From Ectocarpus siliculosus (Eukaryota; Sar; Phaeophyceae; Ectocarpales; Ectocarpaceae), in assembly GCA_000310025.1 (NCBI GenBank), contig FN649738.1, positions 560,346 to 624,345 on the forward strand: 64,000 nucleotides of DNA. The letters are read 5' to 3'. Within the stretch, counting starts at the first letter, position 1; each line of letters opens with the position of its first letter. Positions 23,101 to 34,097 of the stretch are shown here, piece by piece. A program made the position numbers and the translations under genes. A model generated the notes under the pieces. That model was not told the DNA's origin, made no database searches, and saw only the letters and a program-made list of their open reading frames with translations.

Positions 23101-26100
23101 ACTCTGGTTGAATCCCGTCATAACCCCGTTGTGCGTTGCGATAGCCTTCCCAGTTGTGGAACAACCAAACCAAACGCTCAGGTGATATTTATGATTTGTC
23201 CAAAGCCATGTGTATGACTCACCAACGCCGACAGAGTTCACCCTTTCACTTCGCAGACATACTGAACAGCAAAATCGAACAACCTGCCACGTCCACAGTG
23301 TCGTCCCTCCTGAGTCAAGCTTGATGGCGACGAAGTCTAAGCTTCCAACAGATGGCCCCGAGAAATCCAGCGATGTCATCCCTGCCATGATGACTGACCC
23401 TTCCTCATCCGCCGACACCACAGCCCACAAGATGTCGAAGCCGATAGTCCCATCCTGCGGGACAAAAATATAGCGCAAATATGTTCCAAGGGAAACGAAT
23501 CTAATCCATCGCCAGCGGGTTTCACACTCCCCTCGCTGTCTCTGTAGCTGGTTGCATATTGCCGGAATAACGGCTAGTGACCATCAAGTGCTTCGGAGCT
23601 GATCAGGTTCTTGTGTGTGGTATACCCCGCTTGCAAAATGTTGGGCGTTGCGAATGTTGAAGTGAAAACAATATCTTCAACAGTGTAGTACAGTCAATTT
23701 CGAGCTCTGAGTGAATACGCACCTGAGCCAAACGAACGGACCCAGGAAAGAGGATTTGAAGCCGCTGTATACGACTGGCAACGGATGAGCACCCGCATGC
23801 GATATCCACAGTACGGCCAACAATCAGCCCGCATCAACCCCAAAGTTACTGATGTCAGTCTCTTCGCAACCTGATCCTTTCCCACAACACAAAGGGTGCA
23901 CGACGGTACTCGAACAAGACACTCAAAGAGCCAGAATTGGCGGAAATTGCCCAGATCGCCGGATACCTCACCAACGGTCGGGCAGATGGTCACACAAGCC
24001 CAGGAAATATGCCCATGTGTTTCGGAGACACCACTCTACATGGCAAACGACAACATTCCTGGAGACAACAACCACGCATTCCAAGGTATGTAAACTGTCC
24101 GCCAAACTACCCGAGGCATGGCTCAGAAGCAGTGACACGTGCTTATCGGCATCGAACGCGGTAATCGGCTGACGAATCGACCATGTTAGCCTTGGTGGGA
24201 CCCAACTTCAACACGTTGGCGCGCAGATGAGCGTTCTTGTGCGGGTGGAAGTTGATTTCTCGGTGTGTGTCAGTGCAGTTTTTTTTCGAAGGCATTCGTG
24301 CCCTCCATGTCAACGCCGATGGCGACAAACATATGTGGAGATGGAGTTTCGACTTGGAGTCAGTCCACCTACAGTAGTATGAGGTCAGGTTTAGAAATAT
24401 CATCTACAAAGCGTGCATTTGATTCCCGGCTCCGGATCGAAAAAAGTACATCTTGCCGAACTTGCTGAAGCAAAGTTTCGTAGAAGCTCTGGATTAAGCA
24501 AGGTGTGCCGAAGTACGACAATTGATTGTGGAGAGCGACCCTACGCGAAACATTTTCTCAGTCGAGGCTCCATAAGATCATTGATGAACTGTTCAAATAT
24601 TGACACGGAAGTGATCACAAACTATAACGTACGGGGATAATGCAAGAGAAGTTGCGCTGAGGCGGGCATAATCAGTGATGCCATGCCGGCCATGGCACAT
24701 TTCAATGCAATAGTTCACCTGCCATTTCCAGAGCAGATTGCCGTCGCCGTCCACTTTGTACGCGATGAAGTCGTATCCCCCCACACTCGGGGTGGCCCAC
24801 TCGCCGTCATTGATCGTCCCGACGGCGACCACGGAGCCACTGTCTGATGCCGCAACGCCGTAAGCTCTGCAATTTGCGTCAATAGAGTTGTCCTGGTCAC
24901 CAGCGAACGCAAAATGGGTGGAATGGACACCACCAAGTCAGCTCTATCGAAGAGGCGACACATTGCTTCCCGGAAAACCAGCGTTGATCAATACTGAGAT
25001 CCGTGTCGTCGTCGGGGAGTCAGGTGACGGATAGACGCGACAGCAATGGCGGGGGTGACTTGATGAAAAAAATCGACGAACCTGCCACCTCCACAGCTCC
25101 ACTCCTTCATAGTCAAGCTTGAGCGCTGCGTAGCCTTGGTAGTCGCCATCTACGGTGGACCCGGCAAGGATCACGGATCCATCCAGGCCTATGACTGCTC
25201 CGGCCACGTATGACAGCGTTGTTCCGTTCTGTGGAAGACGCAGATCTCAGGCAATAAAGGTGATCAATTTCGACCGACTTTGTCACAGCGGGAAATAACC
25301 CGCATCGGTCGAGCTGTAAGACAGCATTGAGTTGGTGGGAACTTTTTTCGGCTACCAGATAGAACGTCAATGTTGAACTCTTGGCCTTGGTGCGAGTTTC
25401 CCTCATGCTTCCGTTCTAGGCCCGTCCGATAGGGTGGGCAGCTGAATCCACATCATTCTACTGGGCTCTGCAGTAGGCTCTCAAACCGATCAGAGTGTGA
25501 AACAAGTTGTGCTCGCTCGAGGTTCCGAAAGTGTCGGAGTTAGAAGCGGCAGGCAACAACGTTGCAACAACGACCTTCCTTCCCTTGCGACATGCGGCGG
25601 CGGTAGACAGCGTGGCCAAGCCACATACGTTCACAAGGGAACTCGACGCGAAGATCCGCGGATGCAACCCACAACTAGTTGCAACGCCATAACACAACAC
25701 GAGAGCCACAAACTACTGTAACATTGCGCCCTAAGCGTACCGAGACTGAACCAGTGAATCATCCGCAAGCCGGCGGTGACCGGAGGTACCTAACTTCGGC
25801 GTGAGATAAATGTGGCCAACTCACCAGCCACTCCCATACCACCGCCCCTTCTTCGTCCACTTTCAGTGCCGCCCAAGCAGGATTGTCGACGTCTATTCCC
25901 ATCCAGTCTCCGAATGTATATCCTGCATCAGCAGACGCCCGGACGTAAGTTCAACGGCCTCGTGTGTATAGAAAGGTTGTTCTCTCGTTATTAGTCTATT
26001 GCCGGTCTGCCTCTCCTGCACCCTTGCCGCACAACACAACTAACCCAAAAAGAATAGGACACAGGAAAGCCAGTCTTACCGGTTGTGACAGAGGACCCAT

Positions 26101-26149
26101 CCGAACCCATCACTATCGCAGAAAATGCATCTTCTTCGACAGTCCCACC
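17185..26149 (-). CDS. Receptor-like TKL protein kinase with seven-blade propeller-like ectodomain and four-helix-bundle region
   Basis: Fourteen exons, high to low coordinate: 26149-26080, 25922-25825, 25228-25082, 24892-24719, 23454-23284, 22529-22359, 21730-21551, 21348-20200, 19935-19744, 19518-19453, 19257-19075, 18596-18279, 18045-17932 and 17460-17185 (TAG). They join in phase to 1102 residues. Residues 1 to about 387 are seven repeats of 45-60 residues, six ending in WxW plus Q, L or KQ (such as ELWRWQ, LLWKWQ). A Ser/Thr/Pro stalk and one membrane span (about 465-484, GAVSAVAAAIFIALAIWYKR) follow. Residues about 650-806 resemble the MLKL/HeLo-like four-helix bundle often preceding TKL kinases (KNKLSKVLMSTLFKRRQDEL). 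The kinase has LGKGGFGEVY, AAAK, HGDLKSAN (Gly for the HRD Arg), DFG and APE, so it looks active. Family knowledge suggests surface-ligand sensing; the ligand is unknown. The signal peptide and first exon were not found. The unusually long intron 24718-23455 may hide more. Confidence 0.88.
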
Positions 26150-27457
26150 CTGCGTAGCCCAAAACCACGCGTCGAAGTGACCGGACAAAGCAAGGATAGG
26201 TGACGGCGAAAATGATGGACGTGAGTTTTGGGGGGGGCGATAGAAATATTCAAGTATTTTTGCTTCACAGGCGCTCGGCTGCGGAGCCGCTGGTCTGACA
26301 ACCACTAAAAAAACCCGACTGCATCACAAATACCGTTCAAGACTTTCAACCGTCTCAGCTCACACAACGTGCATGAAGGTTTAGACGAGGACGTTGCCAC
26401 ATGCACGGATGGGAGAGAGGGGTCCAAAACAATAACACTTCATGTTTCGATCAAACTCAAGAACGTGTGACCCGTTCGTGTGGATTCCACACGACAGAAG
26501 TGTCACGGTGTAACTGAGGGAGGGATACCCAAAGCATGACCTGCTACATTGTACCGTAGATTTTCGCTTCCATCACGTTAATTTTCGGGCATAACAAATT
26601 CCAAAAACTACCCTGTTTTTTTATACAAGATATGATCTCTTGCAAACCCATAGCCCTGTTCCCTCAAGGCTAATGGTGTACTGTAAATGCACAACAAAAT
26701 GGTACGCCACGCACCAGAGAGCACCTAAACCGCTCAGTACATGTATGTGTGAAATATTGTCAATAAATAATCAATACTAGCACAAAGTGTGACCCCCGTG
26801 AGGCTTTCTTGAAGTTGACTCTAAACCCCAACAGCAGGGTTGCAGGAGCAGCAATTTGTAAAACAGTACCGGGTAGATAGAGTGTTTTGGCCGGGGCGGA
26901 GGTATGTATGCACCCGTTGTTGTACCAGGAGCGGATTTGCTACATAGACTAAATATATCACAACTGTCAACCAACCTGTGACACTGCTCCCTCTTCCCCG
27001 ACACTGCTGTATACAGCAATCGGGACGGGCAGCGTCGGACGCTGTTTGTGCCGCTCCTTTACGGTGAGCAATGCTAAGTCGGCCGGCTGCAGTCTAGGAA
27101 AAGAATAGTAGATCGATGGAGCAAGACGTAAGTAACATCACGAAATCCTTAAACAATTACACTGTAGACTTTTGGGGCTTCGTGTTTTTATGGTGTGGTG
27201 TAAGGTGACACCAGACTAAACTTCTCAAAAGAGAGCGGGGGAAGGGAAGAGGTAGAGGCAGAAGAGCATGTATGCTGTAGAGAGAGTGCGATGCAGCTGT
27301 ACAGGCAAAGTGCCCCTGTGATCTACGCTCTGTTGCAACTGCGAAGGTAAATCCCCGGTGTCATAATCTACGAGACAGGACTCTGAGGACATTCACCTGC
27401 TGGACGTTCAATTTTCACAGCGAGTGGTATTCTATCTTCCAAACGACGCTTCCTGAC
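26150..27457. other. Region upstream of the receptor kinase exons
   Basis: The receptor kinase's first exon (start codon, signal peptide) and promoter should lie here or beyond, but I could not place them. No minus-strand frame shows a convincing hydrophobic leader joined to a GT donor of the right phase. No other gene is seen. Confidence 0.45.
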
Positions 27458-27544
27458 CTCGACATAGCTCAGCCCGGTAGAGCGACAGACTGTAGTGGCA
27501 ACCGTAGTCATCTGTTGGTCCTTGGTTCGAATCCGAGTGTCGAG
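27458..27544 (+). tRNA. tRNA-Tyr (anticodon GTA) with a 14-nt intron
   Basis: The acceptor arms CTCGACA and TGTCGAG pair over all seven positions. The D stem is GCTC/GAGC and the anticodon stem ACAGA/TCTGT. The T arm CTTGG-TTCGAAT-CCGAG pairs with one G-T. The loop reads CTGTAG, then a 14-nt insert directly after position 37, then A38, which is where eukaryotic nuclear tRNA-Tyr introns sit. Internal promoter boxes are intact: A box TAGCTCAGCCCGG and B box GGTTCGAATCC. The mature length is 73 nt before CCA addition. Long minus-strand frames across it are shadows. Confidence 0.96.
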
Positions 27545-27547
27545 ATC

Positions 27548-27552
27548 TTTTT
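27548..27552 (+). terminator. RNA polymerase III terminator of the tRNA-Tyr gene
   Basis: A run of five T starts four bases after the tRNA 3' end, with further T-rich sequence behind it, which is the usual Pol III stop signal. Confidence 0.8.
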
Positions 27553-30263
27553 CTCTCTTTTTCTGTGTCAGATGGACTTGTCTCTGCTTGCGTGTGAAGC
27601 ACCAAGATTGAACCAAGGGGGTGTACCTCTTTCTCTCTGGCCCGTGATGCTGACTCCTAGTACCTCGCATAGCGCGCAGAGGGAGCGGAGGACTCCAGAA
27701 TATCTGTCGTTGATTTCTGTTGACTTGTGGACCCCTCGGGGCCAGTTTGTTTGAGTGTACCTTTTTAGGGTAAGGTTGCCTGTGACCACGGGAATCGACC
27801 GCGTCAAGTGTTGGGTCAGTACGGACATATGGAGGTACTGGGTAGAGAGAGATCGGAACGGTATTTAATGTGAAGACAACAACAACAATCCAACATCCCG
27901 GCCACCCACTGAACTGTATACCTTTCTGCAAGTTTGACTGCAGTCAAGTGTATGAATCGAGAAGGAACAACAGTCGCTCAGCGCATATGGTACGGTAGCT
28001 ATTTATTTATCTAGATGCTCTCCCGTGTGCTGTGACCACTGGTATGTCGACGTTGAGGCTTAGACTATTCCTTATCTTCATCTATTCCTCTTTTTCTTTT
28101 CTGTTGCAGGTACGCATACAATATGCCGCCCTCAGGTGTACATGCACACATGCACGGTTTGTTCCATGGAAAACGGCAGATGGACAGCAAAATATCAAGT
28201 GCAACTTTACCTCTAGACCTATAATCGCGAAGTTGGACGGACAAACGGCAGCCTCTTCAGTCTGCCTTTCACTTGCCCACGGTGCTGGTGTATCCTCGTT
28301 TGTTTTCTTCTGACATCATCGCACGTATCACCAACACGAAAGTAGCTAAGGTAAAAGGCGCAGGAACTCTTGTAGCACGCGGAAAAAAAATCCGGACACA
28401 TATGCCACCCCCCCCCCACCCCCTCGGAGGGGGAAAAAACTCCTCCAACTTCCTCATTCGGCGCAGCTGCTGCTAGCAGCTTCGTGGATTTTTTGTTGCT
28501 CCAAAACGTCTGAGAGACGACCTCTGCTTGTAGTTTATTGCGATCATGACCATGCCCTTCAGGTCACCATAGGGCAAGCATCAGATCACCGATTACAGCA
28601 GTACTATGTATGCATACGTTGACGTCTTTCAGATCTTCCTATGTGCTGTCCCTTTCGAGGAGGGCCATCGTGCTACTGTACATGTATGATGCTACTTGGT
28701 GAAAGGGGAAAAACGAGCGTCGAGAAGTCAGAAGGAAACACTATTTCCTATTTCCTGCGGTGCTGCATGCACCAAGGGTCGGATCTACAGGTTCTTAGGA
28801 TCATGGTGTCCTTTGGTTTGGGTGCTGCCTTTGTTGTGCTCGTGCCGCTATTGTATGGTGAGCAAAGTCAAGTCGACCGGCTGTATGTGTGTGCGAGAGA
28901 AGTGACAGACAGAGAGATACAACAAAAATATTGTACGCGTTGTTCGCGTTGACGGTAACAATCGATTCTTCAGTTTTTTTTTAATACATATTCTGGAAAC
29001 GAGAGCGTGGTCTCCGGAAATCCAAAATTCCGTGGTGTGCGCCGGTGAGAAGTAGACCATAGACGGGTAGACACAGTAATTGGGTCTGCTTTGAACAGTG
29101 CGGCACGTACCGCAGTGAGTGGCAGTGCCAACAAGGAGGTTGCAATCGATCGTTGTACGACGTGACCAGGTTGTTTTTCGTCCGGAACTGCTGCTGTCTG
29201 TGAGTGACATGTAGTCTAAGAAGATCTGTTTTGATGAAATGAAGGAGGAGCGATGCCATACGAAAGTTAAACCGTCTAAATGCAAATCGTACCCTCATGA
29301 ATTACCCACCTGCCAAGACCACAGTTCCGTCGCCATTTCTCTGAGCCCTCGTTCAATGGTGTCCAGCTGGGTGTTGCTGTGGGAGAGTGCACTCGTACAT
29401 TTATATAGTAGTAGTAGGCGGTGAACAACGTTCGCTCCGATTTACAGCAAGTGAGTGGTTGGGGTCTGCGCTACGAAACAAATCGTTCATTTTGCCTGGT
29501 GCCCGAAAATCCGACTTTATCTTGCTTGATCTATCTATACATATCTACATATTTTCTCGACCGGTCGGTGCGGTAGCTTTTCTTTCTAGCATTTTGTTTT
29601 CTTTCTCCGAGTGGTTTGTACTCTTGTTTTTTTTTTTTTTTGTGATGACACAACGAATCCATCTCTATTTGAGAAAAAAGTCTAATAAGATAGACTAGCA
29701 TGAATCCATAGCGTCAGAGGAAGGCTACCTGTATTTCCACGATTTCCCAAACAGCACACAGCGACATCTCCCCTGTGGGTAACAGGCTCAACAAGACAGT
29801 TTGGTAGCCGTCTTGTGTATCTCTCTGCATGTTATGCTGGAAAGGGTATTATTCTTGTTTTGCTTCCCCGCGGCGTCGTATGTGCCGGGTTTTGCGACCA
29901 CGGGCTCCCCATTTTTTTGGACTATAGACTAGAGCTAATAATCATGTACATGTAAATGTGAGAGAAACAACAACAACAACAACAACAATTACACACGTTG
30001 TTGAAAACTGTTCGGTCCCCACTCAAGTACGTACGCATATGCGTACCGGTGTACCGGTGTACCGGTCCTATTGCTGCTGAGCCCCCAAACAAGCTTGCTT
30101 GTTGACCAAACCAAACTTGGACCAAACAGGGTACTACAGCAGAGAAGTACACCAAAGGGGGAAAAAAAATGACCGACGGCGTTTTCGCGGCAGGACTGTA
30201 CGCGAGAAACAAGAGGTCTTGCTGCTTGATGCTTGATAGACAAGACAAGGAGGAGTCACGGTG
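27553..30263. other. Intergenic stretch with no convincing gene
   Basis: Contains homopolymer T and C runs (29628-29641, 28410-28422), CAA repeats near 29970 and a GTACCGGT repeat near 30044-30067. On the minus strand, 29304-29370 could be a short exon ending in ELWSWQ before a GTGGGT donor, but no partner exons were found. Nothing else stands out. Confidence 0.4.
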
Positions 30264-31625
30264 ATGGTGGGATCCGCGATGAATCCCGCAGCAGCGTTGG
30301 TGGGACCACCGTCGTTGCACTTGCAGGTGATACGGCATACTTCCACGTTGCCCCTCTGCTCGTTTGCGGGGAGCAGCCGATTGCGGTGGCAAGACGACAC
30401 GATTGGACACAGCAGTAGTGGCGCGAGCAGGAGAGGGTCGGCCCGATGGAGGCTGCGGCCTTCAGCAGCAGCAGCTGACGCAGCTGACGAAGGAGCAGAC
30501 TACGAAGGGCGGGTGGGTTCTTGTTCAGCTTGCCGATGTGCCAGTAGCAGGCGGTACGTTCGGTCTCTTTTCGTTCGTATCGCGGCACAACCACGATATG
30601 TATACTGCTGTAGTCACAAACGACCGAAGAGCCTTGAATAAGTATTTCACATTTGAGTGTCATGTTTCCGTAGTGCAAGAAACAGATGATCGGTGCTCTG
30701 TGGCTTTTGCCACGCAATAGGCCCAATACAGGCCCAATGTTGCCACTGCTACTACAATAGTTTTCCCAATTTTCCCCTCCTGTTTGAGTCTTGTCTGTAG
30801 TCTATACCCGTGCACAACGTTCCAAACAGCAGATTCTCCGTGCACAACGTTCTCGAAAGACAACCCACGGAGAGTCCTCAACCGCGACATACGTTCTCTA
30901 CCCTTGAATCATAGGACCCATACCTCCAAGCTCTTCTAGCTTTCACCCCCAATCCTGTTCGCGTCCGCGGTGCTTTGGCAGCTTGACAATCCCCGCCGCC
31001 CGGTGCCCAACGAGTACCTAGCTGGCTGGGCCTTGACACAATACGATACAGCCTGCCTGCAGCGGTTCCAAGACATGGGTTACACAGGTACGACGTGACA
31101 ATACCTCCCTTCGTGTAAAACATTGACCTCGTCTTGTTTTTGTTTTTTTGTTCTGTGTTGCGATCTCCTTCAAGTATTTCCCGCCAGTGACGCTGATACT
31201 GACACTGCCATCTCGCCAACCAACATTCATCTTCCCTGTGCAGATCGACATGACCGTACGGATGTTGTTTCGCCCTGTACACCCACCATCTATATGCGTG
31301 TTTTCTCCAAGCGATCCACGATACCGTTTGACATACTTCACGTGATTCGAACGCGAAAAAGCGACACCCCCCGTCCTTACTCTTCGTGAAGGTGGTGGTA
31401 TCGGAAACGTTGAAGTCCCGGCGCCTTTTAGCGGACCCCTCAATCAAGCACGTTAATCACATACGGTATGTAGTTGTACCGAACCTCCTACAAATACGCA
31501 AATCAAGCAGAGGCCAGAGAGTCAAATGCTTGTCCCGAGCTTGCTGTACCAGCGGCAGTCGCCCCCTTGACGTCTCTCGCTGACCCTAGGACACGTACCA
31601 GATTCTGACACGCCTACGAAAGTGA
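30264..31625 (+). CDS. Possible small spliced gene, product unknown
   Basis: Tentative exons 30264-30326, 30466-30543, 30940-31087, 31188-31255 and 31590-31625 (TGA) join in phase to 130 residues, starting MVGSAMNPAAALVG. The best-supported part is the third and fourth exons (PVPNEYLAGWALTQYD, then TLILTLPSRQPTFIFPVQID), which read smoothly across a phase-1 junction. I recognise no family. The protein has no long hydrophobic span and no obvious catalytic motif. Each border has AG/GT sites, but such sites are common, so the first, second and last exons may be wrong. The next frame starts 135 bp downstream. Confidence 0.35.
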
Positions 31626-31760
31626 GGCTCAGGCAAGACCTTGGGCTATATAGAAGAAGGTTGTAGGGCTACCAGTGTCTCGGACAACGAGGAGTCGGTT
31701 GTGTTTCACACATTCCCCCCCGGCGAGTAACGTGAAGTCGCCCCTGCCACTACTGCTGCG

Positions 31761-32039
31761 ATGCGTGCCGCTACGCAAGACTGTGGTGACCAGGAGTCGT
31801 CACCCGAAGAAACGAAAGGAGAGAAGGCAGGGTTCCGTTTGTGGGGGGAGGCCACGAAGGCGTTGATGGACCGGGTGGACATTGTTCACGATCTTGACCA
31901 GAGGAGGCTCGCGGCTTCGCGCTACTGGCAGCGGTTGCAGGTGCATGGGTTGGGTAGGGCGCTGTTGTTGGTGCTGTTGGTGGTGGTGTTTGGGGTGTTG
32001 CGTATCTCTATTGTCCACAAACTCTGGTTGACTGCCTAA
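31761..32039 (+). CDS. Small predicted tail-anchored membrane protein
   Basis: Uninterrupted frame of 92 residues from ATG to TAA. The first 60 residues are charged and hydrophilic, with a likely amphipathic stretch (ALMDRVDIVHDLDQRRLAAS). Residues about 65-84 form one strongly hydrophobic span (GRALLLVLLVVVFGVLRISI), followed by only eight residues, which is the layout of a tail-anchored protein. No family is recognised. It ends only 37 bp before the start codon of the methyltransferase-like gene on the same strand, so it could be an upstream ORF of that transcript, a bicistronic partner or a separate tiny gene. Confidence 0.45.
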   Translation: MRAATQDCGDQESSPEETKGEKAGFRLWGEATKALMDRVDIVHDLDQRRLAASRYWQRLQVHGLGRALLLVLLVVVFGVLRISIVHKLWLTA

Positions 32040-32076
32040 CTGACTCGGGTCCTCTACTCCTTCTCGCGAACCAACT

Positions 32077-34097
32077 ATGCCGCAGAGCACCCCGCCAAAG
32101 GAGGCACCCGCATCCAACACCGGCAACAAAGGAAAATTCACCGACCTTGACCCCTCTCCTGGTCTGGCCGCGCCAACTTGGGCAGACGTAGATGCTCTTT
32201 TCGAGAGCGACAACGGCTTTGTACGGCGAGAAAGCGAGCGATACATCGAGGAGGCGAGGGAGGGCATGCCTTCCGAAGGCGGGTGGAGCGGGGACCGGGT
32301 GTCGCGACAGTGGGTGGCGAGCTACCAACTTTCGGTCTTCGAAACCCGTAGGCAGGCCCAGCGGTTTTTCTCGTGGGGCATCCCGGACGAGGGGTGAGTA
32401 AGCTTCAAGTAGCAGGAGCTTTTTGACGATCAGTCTCGGTGTTGTTTGTTTGGGCGTGGGTAGGGGTTCGGGTCAGGGTAGGGTAGCGCCCGCATGAAAC
32501 GCCAGCGTGCAAGCCTCACCCCGGCAACATCTCCCGTCTTTTGTGGACGAGCTACGGTCGTGAGTTTTGGCCAAGTTTCTTTGTACACACGAGGATGCGT
32601 ATGGTTCTTTTTTCGTCTTTTTCGGCGCAAGGACGCCCCTCCCAGTACTATCCCTTGAACCACCAACTCCGTCTCCTTGTGCGAGGGGCACCTTCGACAC
32701 GGGGAGAAGGGTTTTCTCCTATTGGTTTTGGCTCGCGAGAGTCTCTTGACGGTGATCCTTGTTCCGATGCCGAAACTCTTTTGTGAGCGGTAGTCGTTCG
32801 AACTAAGGTGGGCCCCGGATTCTCATTGCGACCGACGTTGCGACGGGTCTTCTGTGTTACCCCCCTATGTGTACTCGGCCAAACAGCAGATACTGACGTT
32901 AGGTAGAGTTCTGCTGTAGTTCCTCGGCGACCGTAGGAATGAAACATCCTTGAACCACTTCTACGCCATTTGTCCTTGCCTGCTTGGCTGGAATGCCCTT
33001 GCTAATAGAGCTCTGGACTGCATCCTGGAGCCTGGAAATCGGGTCCTAGAGGTCGGAAGCGGCCTGGGCTACTGGGCCTACCTCTTGAAGCTGCGAAGCG
33101 GAGACGACTCTCGCGTGCGCTGCTTCGACCCGTTCGCTCCACCAGCCCGTCAACGTACCGGTAACATGCCTTGCGCGCCGCCACAGGCAGCACTTTTTTT
33201 TTTTGTCAGATTTTGGCGGAACACAGCGGGAAGCTTAGAGCGAACCGCTCGCATTCCCCTTGGATTCTCAATGCTGTTTTGATTCTTTGGCCGCTTATGA
33301 GTTTCGGAGTTAGGGGCCGCGTTGGTTTGATACTGCTTGTCGGGAGCGCGCATTATGCCGTTCTTCGCTTGGCCACGCCATCGTTTTGAACAGCCAAGCG
33401 TTTTTCCCCGGGCCGCAAATGAAGGGGCGGGGTCACATGTACTGCTTCAGCTGCTCCATTAGTCTTGTTGCTTTTCTGCGATGATATTGTAGTGCCTTTC
33501 GCCTTCCCCGCGCAGCCCTCGTGAGATGAAGCGCAACAGTCTTTCTCATGCCGTTTGGTGGTACTCGTTCCTACACCAACAGACGGTTTCGTCAATAAAT
33601 CTCCAAATGTTAACCCTCCACATATACGTTCCGCCGCCGACGCCGTGTCAGAAGTCTCAACCACAGAGGACGAAAGCGGTTATTCGGTCGAAGAAGCACC
33701 ACCCCGCTCGATCGAAAACGTTCCATCGCCGGAACCAATCAGCATGCGAGAAGAAGAGGTCGACGACTGGTTCGGGGAGGGGCGAGAACCCTTCTCCCCG
33801 GCGGAGCGCGGGTCGTTCGACCGAATAGCCCGCGAGGACGGGTTCCGGAAGTGGTCCCTGCTCATCTGCTGGCCGAGCGACGGGCAGTGGCCGGCTGGCT
33901 GCCTGCAGGAGTTCGCAGGGAACGACTTCTTTTACGTGGGGGAGGGGGAGGGCGGCGCGACACGCATGCCTTGGCGGGTGTTGAGGGAGGAGTGGGAGCT
34001 CGTGAGACGCGTGGAGATACCCACGTGGCCGGGATTCCGGGACGCGCTCTGGTGGTACACAAGGAAAGAACCGGGCGCCTTGTCGCGGGACCGATAG
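32077..34097 (+). CDS. SAM-dependent methyltransferase-like protein
   Basis: Three exons, 32077-32393, 32937-33160 and 33583-34097 (TAG), join in phase to 351 residues. Exon 2 holds methyltransferase motif I, RVLEVGSGLGYWAYLL (about residues 141-156), and an acidic strand end, RCFDPF, about 20 residues later. Exon 3 has a Glu-rich linker and then LLICWPSDGQWPAGC, YVGEGEGG and VEIPTWPGFRDALWWYTRK. From memory, this order (GSGxGYW, CWP, GEG, WPG) is typical of a poorly characterised eukaryotic methyltransferase-like family. The substrate is unknown. Phases 2/1 and 1/2 match at both junctions. The first exon (FVRRESERYIEEA, then RFFSWGIPDEG) is consistent with the N-terminal part of such proteins. 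The long acidic insertion before the CWP motif may be a disordered loop. Confidence 0.75.

Noticed and set aside
27368-27931. 187-codon minus-strand frame
   Set aside because: It runs across the tRNA-Tyr gene on the opposite strand and has no recognisable domain.
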